This document shows positions 5,965 through 11,064 of a stretch of DNA of 11,064 nt, one piece after another. Both the position numbers and the translations under genes were made by a program. Every line of letters starts with the position of its first letter. Position 1 is the stretch's first letter. The notes beneath the pieces are model-generated. The model did not search any database. It saw only the letters and a program-made list of their open reading frames with translations, and was not told where the DNA came from. The DNA is from Hyphomicrobiales bacterium (GTDB taxonomy: Bacteria > Pseudomonadota > Alphaproteobacteria > Rhizobiales > GCA-2746425), in contig NVXB01000067.1 of the NCBI GenBank assembly GCA_002746425.1, forward strand, positions 9,029 to 20,092, given 5' to 3'.

Positions 5965-7565
5965 TTCGTATTTTTATAAGCGTCACATTTTTATTGGCCC
6001 TTGCCGTTGGTTTCGTCTGGCTGGCAGAGCACCCCGGCCTGTTACAGTTAACCTGGCAAGGCAAACAGGTTGAAACCACCATGATGGTGGCAGCGATTGC
6101 ATTGTTGATTCTCATTATTGTCGCGGCGCTGGTGTGGTCGATTTTTCGCGCCATCTGGCGCTCGCCGCAAATGCTCAAAGGGTATTTTGCGGCGCGCCGC
6201 CGGGACCATGGTTATAACGCGCTTTCCAGTGGCCTTGTGGCCGTTGGCGAGGGTGATGCCAAACGCGCAACCAAGGCGGCAAGCGATGCGGGCAGATATT
6301 TAAATGACGCGCCTTTGGCCTTGCTTCTGCGCGCCCAAGCTGCGCAGCTTTCTGGCGAGTTCGACACGGCCAGAACCACCTTTCAGGAAATGCTGGATGC
6401 ACCCGAAACCCGGCTTTTGGGCCTGCGCGGCCTGTTTATGGAGGCCGAGCGCACCAATGAGCCAGCCGCCGCGTTGCATCTTGCCATGACAGCCATGGAT
6501 GAAGCGGGCCGGCACCCCGCACGCGCTGGCAATGCATCCTCCGTTGCCAGTTGGGCAGGCCCTGCCGTGCTGCGCTACCAATGCGCGGCAGAAGATTGGG
6601 ACGGGGCGATTAAAACCATTGCCTCGAACACCAGCGCCGGTTTGACCGAGCGCAAAGAAGCCAAGCGCAAGCGCGCTGTCATTCTAGTGGCCAAAGCCAT
6701 CAACCTTGAAGATGGCGAGCCGCAAGAAGCCAAAATCGCCGCGCTTGAAGCCCACAAATTAGCACCCGACCTTGTACCCGCCGCCGTTGTGGCCGGGCGC
6801 GTGCTTGCTCGCCTTGGCGAATTACGCCGCGCGATAAAAACGCTGGAAGCTACTTGGAAACTCAGCCCGCACCCCGATCTGGCCGACGCCTATGGCCGTG
6901 TGCGCCCCGGCGATGCACCGCGCGACCGGGTGAAGCGGATTCGCACTTTGGTGCGGTTAACACCGGACCATCTTGAAGGTGCCATTGCGCTGGCAAAAGC
7001 TGCGATTGAAGCGCAGGACTGGGAGGCAGCGCGCTTGGCGTTGCGGCCTCATTTGTCCACGCCCACCCAGCGCGCTTGTCTGTTGATGGCGGATATTGAA
7101 GAGGGTGAACATGGCGATAAGGGCCGCGTTCGTGAATGGCTTTCCAAGGCCGTGCATGCACTGGCGGACCCGGTGTGGATTGCCGATGGCGTGATTTACG
7201 ATCATTGGGCACCGGTATCTTTGCGCAGCGGTGCATTGGATGTTTATGAATGGAAAATTCCCGATAATGCCTTGGCGCGGCCATCGCTAACGCTAAGCGA
7301 TAATGATGTGTTGCTGGCACCGCTAGATGTGCGCGAGGCGAAAGCTGAGCCGGAACCTGAAGCGCCAAAACCTAGTAAAGAAGAAACTACGCCTGTAACT
7401 GCAACTGCCCAGATCGTTGAAAATGAGGAACAACCAGATTCCGAAACAACTGATGATGAGGCAGAACCTGATTTTGTTGATCAAAATGATTTGTCTCGTG
7501 TGCCTGACGATCCCGGCCCGGCGGCGGAAACCGCGGATACCGACAAGCGTTTCAGATTATTTTAA
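5961..7565 (+). CDS. hemY: HemY-type TPR membrane protein of the haem cluster
   Basis: This is the proteobacterial HemY (HemY_N domain plus TPR-like helices). It is associated with late haem synthesis but is not the Gram-positive protoporphyrinogen oxidase of the same name. The 534 residues begin with two membrane segments (about 2-22 and 41-62). The strongly basic stretch after the second (RAIWRS, then AARRRDHGY) places the remainder in the cytoplasm. The HemY_N signature SGLVAVGEGDAKRATKAASDA (from residue 90) is followed by alternating Ala/Leu-rich helical pairs typical of TPR proteins up to about residue 430. The C-terminal 79 residues (456-534) look disordered and acidic, with 24 Asp/Glu against 8 Lys/Arg. 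The ATG at 5961 is chosen over the more upstream TTG because the membrane segment starts there and it overlaps the mic60-like stop (ATGA). The precise biochemical role of the family is unsettled. Confidence 0.92.
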   Translation: MIRIFISVTFLLALAVGFVWLAEHPGLLQLTWQGKQVETTMMVAAIALLILIIVAALVWSIFRAIWRSPQMLKGYFAARRRDHGYNALSSGLVAVGEGDAKRATKAASDAGRYLNDAPLALLLRAQAAQLSGEFDTARTTFQEMLDAPETRLLGLRGLFMEAERTNEPAAALHLAMTAMDEAGRHPARAGNASSVASWAGPAVLRYQCAAEDWDGAIKTIASNTSAGLTERKEAKRKRAVILVAKAINLEDGEPQEAKIAALEAHKLAPDLVPAAVVAGRVLARLGELRRAIKTLEATWKLSPHPDLADAYGRVRPGDAPRDRVKRIRTLVRLTPDHLEGAIALAKAAIEAQDWEAARLALRPHLSTPTQRACLLMADIEEGEHGDKGRVREWLSKAVHALADPVWIADGVIYDHWAPVSLRSGALDVYEWKIPDNALARPSLTLSDNDVLLAPLDVREAKAEPEPEAPKPSKEETTPVTATAQIVENEEQPDSETTDDEAEPDFVDQNDLSRVPDDPGPAAETADTDKRFRLF

Positions 7566-7584
7566 ATAGATCTGATCCCAGTTG

Positions 7585-8463
7585 ATGAGTGCAAAGCCCC
7601 CTTCACGTCAAAGCCTGCCAAAACCAGTGGATACGCTGCTGGATAAAATTGGCCGCTGGATTGCGGCGCGGTTGCACGCGCCCTCATCGGGTTATGAGCC
7701 CTTTACCGCATCCGATCCCAAAACCCTGAATGAATGCCTTCAGCCCGGCGATATTTTGCTGGTAGAAGGCAATCAGAAAATTTCTGCCGCCATCAAATAT
7801 CTTACCCAGTCCACCTGGTCTCACGCCGCGCTTTTTGTGGGCGACAAGGTGCATGAGTTTACCCCTGAGGGTGAGCGGCACCGGCTGATTGAGGTGAATT
7901 TAGGCCAGGGCTGTGTCAGCGTGCCGCTGTCAAAATATGAAAATTTTAACACCCGCATTTGCCGCCCCGTCGGCCTTACCAAAGAAGACCGCAAAACCGT
8001 GGTTACCTACATGGTGGATCGCATCGGGCTCAAATACGATTTAAAAAACATTCTTGATTTGATGCGCTATCTGCTGCCCACACCGCCGGTGCCTGTGCGT
8101 TGGCGACGCCGCATGTTGGCGCTGGGCTCGGGTGACCCAACGCGAGCTATTTGCTCGACATTAATCGCCCAGGCCTTTCAAAAGGTACGTTTTCCTATCT
8201 TGCCGCGTGTGGAGCAGGTGACCGGCAAAGCCATCACCCGCGATCGGCGCGGCAGCCACATGTATTATACCCGAAGCGAAATTCTGCACATCCGCCATCA
8301 TTCGCTGTATGCCCCGCGTGATTTTGATCTGTCACCCTATTTTGCCGTGGTCAAACCCACGATTGAGAAGGGTTTTGACTATAAACGCCTTACATGGAGC
8401 ACAACAAAGAGGGCGAGCAAGACAAAGACGGCAGGCCAGTCGGATAAAAGCACTGGTAACTGA
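7585..8463 (+). CDS. YiiX-type permuted papain-fold cysteine hydrolase (C92 family)
   Basis: The protein resembles the YaeF/YiiX permuted NlpC/P60-like amidases, in which the catalytic His precedes the Cys. Of 292 residues, the segment LQPGDILLVEG (52-62) opens the fold, TWSHAALFVGD (77-87) carries the predicted catalytic His80, and RAICSTLIAQAF (188-199) carries the predicted nucleophile Cys190. LKYDLKNILDLMRYLL (149-164) lies between them. There is no signal peptide or membrane segment, so it is probably cytoplasmic, perhaps attached to the membrane by its basic, amphipathic N-terminus. The start is the ATG at 7585, 19 bases after hemY with no clear Shine-Dalgarno sequence; a TTG one codon earlier is less likely. 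Close spacing suggests transcription with mic60-like and hemY. The substrate (an amide, peptide or lipid ester) cannot be deduced from sequence. Confidence 0.85.
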   Translation: MSAKPPSRQSLPKPVDTLLDKIGRWIAARLHAPSSGYEPFTASDPKTLNECLQPGDILLVEGNQKISAAIKYLTQSTWSHAALFVGDKVHEFTPEGERHRLIEVNLGQGCVSVPLSKYENFNTRICRPVGLTKEDRKTVVTYMVDRIGLKYDLKNILDLMRYLLPTPPVPVRWRRRMLALGSGDPTRAICSTLIAQAFQKVRFPILPRVEQVTGKAITRDRRGSHMYYTRSEILHIRHHSLYAPRDFDLSPYFAVVKPTIEKGFDYKRLTWSTTKRASKTKTAGQSDKSTGN

Positions 8464-8469
8464 TACGCA

Positions 8470-8497
8470 TTGCAAGTTTTGCCGGGCCTGATAAATT
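8470..8497 (+). promoter_or_regulatory. weak promoter candidate upstream of the TRAP receptor gene
   Basis: TTGCAA (8470-8475) and TAAATT (8492-8497) are 16 bases apart, each with four of six consensus matches. The 81-base gap 8464-8544 shows no terminator-like hairpin, so readthrough from the upstream gene is also possible. Confidence 0.2.
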
Positions 8498-8533
8498 CAC
8501 TTCAGATCATTTGAACAGTTTGTCCAAACAGAT

Positions 8534-8538
8534 GGGAG
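8534..8538 (+). promoter_or_regulatory. Shine-Dalgarno sequence fixing the TRAP receptor start
   Basis: GGGAG lies six bases before the ATG at 8545. The in-frame TTG at 8542 would be only three bases away, so the ATG is preferred. Confidence 0.7.
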
Positions 8539-8544
8539 ACATTG

Positions 8545-9651
8545 ATGTCTGATACAGTATCTCGGCGCAAATTCCTGAAATCCAGCGCTATCATCGGCGC
8601 TGCGGCCACCGCCACCACGCTTGCCAGCCCCGCGCTGGCGCAGGAGGCCGGGCTAAAGTGGAAAATCGTTACAAGCTGGCCCAAAAACGCGCCCGGTGTT
8701 GGGGTTAACGCCCAGCGTCTTGCCGATAAAATTACCGCGATGTCCAATGGCGAGCTGACCGTTTCCCTGTTTGGTGCGGGTGAGCTGGTGCCGCCCTTTG
8801 AGGTTTTCGATGCTGTTTCATCAGGCACCGCAGAACTTGGCCATGCAACGCCATATTACTGGCAGGGCAAAGACCCATCATTTCACTTTTTCACCGGCGT
8901 GCCTTTTGGTCTGATGGCCCATGAACATGCCGCATGGGTGCAATTTGGCGGCGGCCAGGCGCTTTGGGAAAAAGCCTATGCGCCATTTGGCGTGGTGCCG
9001 TTTTATGCAGGTTCTTCTGGTCCGCAAGCCGGTGGTTGGTTCTCCAAAGAGCTGAATTCGCTGGAAGATTTTAAAGGTATAAAAATGCGCATTGCTGGGT
9101 TGGGCGGCGAAGTGATGCGCCGCATTGGCGTCAACACTGTGCTGTTGCCACCGGGCGAGATTTTTGCGGCCATGCAATCTGGCGCGATTGACGCTGCCGA
9201 ATGGATTGGCCCTTGGAATGATCTGGCATTTGGCCTCTACAAAGTTGCCAAATACTATTACATGCCCGCTTTTCACGAGCTTGGCCCCGCGCTGGAGTTA
9301 ACCGTCAACAAAGCAAAATATGATGCGTTGCCGGATCATTTGAAGGAAATCATCAAGAATGCAGCGATGGCCAGTTCTTATGAATCGCTGGCTGATTTCA
9401 CCTATCACAACATCACATCATTCAAGCCGCTGTTGGAAAAAGAGGGCGTAGAATTGCGCTTCCTGCCAAGCGACGTGGTGGACGCTTTGGGCGTGCAGGC
9501 AGAGATTGTCCTGAAAGAGCTGGGCGATAGCGGCCCACTTGCCGGCGAAATCTATGATTCCTTCAGTGATTTCAGAGCTCAGGCCACCACCTATTCTGCC
9601 GTGTCCGATCAACGCGCCATGGCCATGCGCGCGCAAGTTTTAGACAAGTAA
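8545..9651 (+). CDS. Tat-exported TRAP transporter solute-binding protein (DctP superfamily, FcbT1/TakP-like)
   Basis: This is the periplasmic receptor of a tripartite ATP-independent (TRAP) uptake system. The 368-residue precursor begins with a twin-arginine signal: SRRKFLK (6-12), a hydrophobic alanine-rich stretch, and a probable cleavage after ALA at residue 32. The mature part has the subgroup signatures WKIVTSWPKNAPGVG (39-53), GAGELVPPFEVFDAV (77-91), YYWQGKDP (104-111), KMRIAGLGGEV (180-190) with Arg182 as the likely carboxylate-binding residue, GEIFAAMQSGAIDAAEW (204-220) and IGPWND (221-226). Related proteins bind 2-oxo acids, lactate, mannitol or chloroaromatic acids, so an organic acid is probable but the ligand is not determined. 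No membrane subunits (DctQ, DctM) are visible. A VOC-fold gene follows directly with its ribosome binding site over this gene's stop codon. Confidence 0.95.
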   Translation: MSDTVSRRKFLKSSAIIGAAATATTLASPALAQEAGLKWKIVTSWPKNAPGVGVNAQRLADKITAMSNGELTVSLFGAGELVPPFEVFDAVSSGTAELGHATPYYWQGKDPSFHFFTGVPFGLMAHEHAAWVQFGGGQALWEKAYAPFGVVPFYAGSSGPQAGGWFSKELNSLEDFKGIKMRIAGLGGEVMRRIGVNTVLLPPGEIFAAMQSGAIDAAEWIGPWNDLAFGLYKVAKYYYMPAFHELGPALELTVNKAKYDALPDHLKEIIKNAAMASSYESLADFTYHNITSFKPLLEKEGVELRFLPSDVVDALGVQAEIVLKELGDSGPLAGEIYDSFSDFRAQATTYSAVSDQRAMAMRAQVLDK

Positions 9652-9654
9652 GGA
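9649..9654 (+). promoter_or_regulatory. Shine-Dalgarno sequence overlapping the TRAP receptor stop
   Basis: TAAGGA begins with the stop TAA of the receptor gene and lies five bases before the VOC ATG at 9660. This arrangement implies translational coupling of the two genes. Confidence 0.7.
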
Positions 9655-9659
9655 CAATT

Positions 9660-10088
9660 ATGAGCGAAACCCAATTGACGCCGTTTCATCTGGCATTTCC
9701 AGTTACGGATTTGGCGGCGGCGGCCACCTTTTTCGAGGATGTGCTGGGCTGCAAACGCGGCCGCGAGACCGATAGCTGGGTGGATTTCAGCCTGTTTGGC
9801 CACCAACTTTCTCTGCATCAAGGACGCTCCATGATGCAGGAAGGCGGCTCCGGTGCGGTGGACAATGTGGCGGTGCCAATGCCGCATTTTGGCGTTGTGC
9901 TAAAATGGGATGACTGGCACGCACTGGCCGAGCGCCTGAAACAGGCCGGGGCCATTTTCCGGCTTGAACCACAAATCCGCTTTGAAGGGGAACCGGGCGA
10001 GCAAGGCACATTTTTCATTGATGCGCCGGGCGATGTACCGCTTGAGTTCAAAACTTTTCGCGATTTTGCGATGGTGTTTGCCAGCTAG
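9660..10088 (+). CDS. VOC-superfamily protein (glyoxalase/extradiol dioxygenase-like)
   Basis: The protein has the vicinal oxygen chelate fold of small metal-dependent glyoxalases and dioxygenase-like enzymes. At 142 residues it fits a single chain of two beta-alpha-beta-beta-beta modules: FHLAFPVTDLAAAATFFEDVLG (from residue 9) opens the first and PHFGVVLKWDDWHALAERL (from 75) the second. His10, His76 and Glu129 (in PLEFKTF) occupy the positions expected of the metal triad, so a catalytic role is plausible. It appears closest to the predicted extradiol-dioxygenase-like group COG3565, judged from memory of the pattern. It is encoded eight bases after the TRAP receptor and probably co-translated, which suggests it acts on the transported compound or a product of it. 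The substrate is unknown. The stop is followed 13 bases later by a strong hairpin. Confidence 0.88.
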   Translation: MSETQLTPFHLAFPVTDLAAAATFFEDVLGCKRGRETDSWVDFSLFGHQLSLHQGRSMMQEGGSGAVDNVAVPMPHFGVVLKWDDWHALAERLKQAGAIFRLEPQIRFEGEPGEQGTFFIDAPGDVPLEFKTFRDFAMVFAS

Positions 10089-10101
10089 TTTTTTGCTTTA
10101 T

Positions 10102-10131
10102 GCCCATTGGCAAAGTGTTTTGCCAATGGGC
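10102..10131. terminator. strong hairpin between convergent VOC and DUF1127 genes, probable terminator
   Basis: GCCCATTGGCAAA (10102-10114) and TTTGCCAATGGGC (10119-10131) form a perfect 13-bp stem with a four-base loop. It begins 13 bases after the VOC stop and ends 46 bases from the DUF1127 stop on the other strand. The plus-strand 3' flank is only TATTTGGG and the minus-strand flank is A-rich, so neither side has a classical T-tract. Position supports transcription termination or 3'-end protection of the receptor-VOC mRNA. Confidence 0.5.
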
Positions 10132-10177
10132 TATTTGGGATGCGTTTTCTCTGAGTGTTTGTGCATATTGAAAACGC

Positions 10178-10465
10178 TCAGCCGTTACGAGGATATCTTT
10201 TGGAATAGAGGCGCAATTCTTCGCCTGCGTTGATTTCCAGTGGCAATTCTGATGCCCAATATACATCGCCGCGTGTGACGCCGATATCTTTCAAAATGCG
10301 ATCGTCAAAAGCTAACATTTTGCGAAAGGCTTTCCGTTGAAACCGATGGTGAATTCTATCCGCTACAAAGCCAACAATGTTTGAAAAAACTGTGCGTGGA
10401 TCAAAAGTGCGCGCCTGAGAGCTTGTTGCCAAATCGGGGGCGGCTGAGCAGTGTGAAAGGGTCAT
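10178..10465 (-). CDS. DUF1127-containing small basic protein
   Basis: The 95-residue protein ends its conserved part with the DUF1127 (YjiS-like) pattern: basic helix RFQRKAFRKM (41-50), LAFDDRILKDIGVTRGD (51-67) and VYWASELP (68-75). Many DUF1127 proteins are about 45-70 residues; this one has about 40 poorly conserved residues in front and a short basic tail. Some DUF1127 proteins in Alphaproteobacteria affect RNA turnover, phosphate or carbon metabolism or stress responses, but no function can be assigned here. The frame is open to an ATG at 10540, but GGAGA six bases before the ATG at 10465 fixes the start. It is divergent from a LysR-type regulator whose relatives control DUF1127 genes in Agrobacterium and Brucella, so regulation by that neighbour is likely but inferred. 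Confidence 0.85.
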   Translation of the reverse strand: MTLSHCSAAPDLATSSQARTFDPRTVFSNIVGFVADRIHHRFQRKAFRKMLAFDDRILKDIGVTRGDVYWASELPLEINAGEELRLYSKRYPRNG

Positions 10466-10596
10466 GTCTATCTCCAGTTTTCGGTTTGAAAAACGTCGGT
10501 GACGTCTTGCGATAGACATTTGGTTATTTGTATGTTTCAATCAAACGAATAGTTTTGACTGTATCTTTCAATTTTTTTGAACTTACTGGAAACACC
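10466..10596. promoter_or_regulatory. divergent control region between DUF1127 and LysR genes
   Basis: The 131-base region is AT-rich on the LysR side. It contains ACGTC-GGT-GACGT (10493-10505), an inverted repeat 28 bases upstream of the DUF1127 ATG, and TTCAA-TTTTT-TTGAA (10567-10581) close to the LysR ATG. A good -35 candidate TTGACT (10555-10560) faces the LysR gene, but a convincing -10 at the right distance is absent. LysR-type regulators usually bind such divergent regions; which repeat is the binding site cannot be decided by eye. Confidence 0.4.
10471..10475 (-). promoter_or_regulatory. Shine-Dalgarno sequence fixing the DUF1127 start
   Basis: On the minus strand GGAGA stands before the ATG at 10465, with the GGAG core six bases away. 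The upstream ATG at 10540 has no such site and would add a tail not seen in the family. Confidence 0.65.
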
Positions 10597-11064
10597 ATGA
10601 ACGCACCTCTTGCCAATGCTGCCGGTCTTGCCAATGCGCCTTTGCTGGAACTGGACCTCTTGCGCACACTTGTTGCTATTGCCGAAACCGGCAATTTTTC
10701 TGCCGCCGCAGATAGTGTGGGCCGCACCCCATCGGCGATCTCCATGCAGGTCAAACGTATTGAAGAGCTGCTGGGCCGTGCGGTGTTTATCCGCGATAGC
10801 CGCTCTGTAAGCCTGACGCGCGATGGTGAAATGCTGCTGGAGCATGGCCGCCGCTTGCTGGCGCTTAACCGCGAAATGATCTCGCGGTTTATTGCGCCCG
10901 ATATGTCTGGCGAGGTGCACCTTGGCGCGCCCGATGATGTGGCGGAGCGGCATTTGGCCGTGATGCTGCGCCGCTTTGCCGATAGCCACCCCGGCATTGT
11001 GGTCAATGTCGTGGTCAATGACACATCAAAGCTGATTGATAAAGTGCGCGATCGGCAAGTGGAT
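10597..11064 (+). CDS. LysR-type transcriptional regulator, LrhA/VtlR-like (3' end cut by window edge)
   Basis: The 156 visible residues hold a complete LysR winged helix-turn-helix domain (about 17-77) and the start of the ligand-binding domain; a full protein would be about 290-300 residues. The DNA-binding part shows LELDLLRTLVAIAETGNFS (from 17), AAADSVGRTPSAISMQVKRI (from 36), EELLGRAVFIRDSR and LTRDGEMLLEHGRRLL. The LDLLRT start and the segment LGAPDDVAERHL (109-120) opening the effector domain resemble the LrhA subgroup, which includes VtlR of Brucella and Agrobacterium. About 15 extra N-terminal residues contain a repeated LANA, encoded by an exact 12-base direct repeat (TCTTGCCAATGC at 10608 and 10626). 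The ATG at 10597 has a modest TGGA six bases upstream. Divergent position relative to the DUF1127 gene suggests that gene as a target. The effector is unknown. Confidence 0.9.
   Translation, partial: MNAPLANAAGLANAPLLELDLLRTLVAIAETGNFSAAADSVGRTPSAISMQVKRIEELLGRAVFIRDSRSVSLTRDGEMLLEHGRRLLALNREMISRFIAPDMSGEVHLGAPDDVAERHLAVMLRRFADSHPGIVVNVVVNDTSKLIDKVRDRQVD

Noticed and set aside
6862..7368. 168-residue minus-strand open frame inside hemY
   Set aside because: It is rich in His, Pro and Arg as expected from the complement of GC-rich Ala-coding sequence; hemY is clearly the real gene.
8508..8531. Inverted repeat GTTTG-TC-CAAAC upstream of the TRAP receptor gene
   Set aside because: Five-base arms around two bases are too short to support an operator or a stable hairpin call.
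10466..10540. Longer DUF1127 start at 10540
   Set aside because: The ATG at 10465 has a GGAGA ribosome binding site at proper distance; the extension would fill most of the divergent control region.
10608..10637. Repeated TTGCCAATG near the LysR start matching one arm of the hairpin at 10102-10131, suggesting antisense pairing
   Set aside because: The match is only nine bases of a common word, no separate RNA promoter is visible near the hairpin, and chance is a sufficient explanation.
10524..11024. Minus-strand open frames (166 and 150 residues) over the LysR gene
   Set aside because: The plus strand encodes an unmistakable LysR helix-turn-helix domain; the antisense frames have no domain.
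1..11064. Defence system, mobile element, CRISPR array or biosynthetic novelty
   Set aside because: All larger genes belong to recognisable housekeeping, transport or regulatory families; no integrase, transposase, target-site duplication, spaced repeat array or tRNA was seen.

Overview
The window is a stretch of ordinary alphaproteobacterial chromosome. Three things point there: the divergent arrangement tsaD-gpsA / hemC-hemD-mitofilin-like gene-hemY, which from memory is a recurrent alphaproteobacterial layout; a Tat-exported TRAP solute receptor; and a DUF1127 gene divergent from an LrhA/VtlR-like LysR regulator, a pairing most familiar from Hyphomicrobiales and relatives. Base composition is moderately GC-rich and coding density is high. 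No gene-free stretch exceeds about 175 bases. No rRNA, tRNA, insertion sequence, phage gene or CRISPR array was seen.

Left block (1-2070, minus strand): tsaD (tRNA t6A modification) followed by gpsA (glycerol-3-phosphate dehydrogenase). They overlap by four bases (ATGA), and gpsA runs off the left edge shortly before its expected end. A 119-base divergent region (2071-2189) holds a good sigma70-type promoter candidate for hemC and a perfect 15-base palindrome.

Central block (2190-8463, plus strand): hemC and hemD make uroporphyrinogen III. Next come a 608-residue mitofilin/Mic60-like membrane protein and HemY, whose genes overlap by ATGA. The block ends with a YiiX-type permuted papain-fold hydrolase only 19 bases after hemY. 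Mic60-like and HemY probably share a promoter in the hemD-mic60 gap. The block joins tetrapyrrole synthesis to inner-membrane architecture.

Right block (8545-11064): a Tat-dependent TRAP receptor of the 2-oxo acid/mannitol/chloroaromatic type, without membrane subunits in view, is coupled to a VOC-fold protein whose ribosome binding site overlaps the receptor's stop codon. A 13-bp-stem hairpin separates this pair from a minus-strand DUF1127 gene, which faces away from a LysR-type regulator cut by the right edge.

I found no convincing new multi-gene defence or mobile system. The most notable points are the oppositely charged cytoplasmic tails predicted for the neighbouring Mic60-like and HemY proteins, the stem-loop bracketing the hemC stop and hemD start, the palindrome in the tsaD/hemC region, the receptor-VOC coupling and the LysR/DUF1127 pair.
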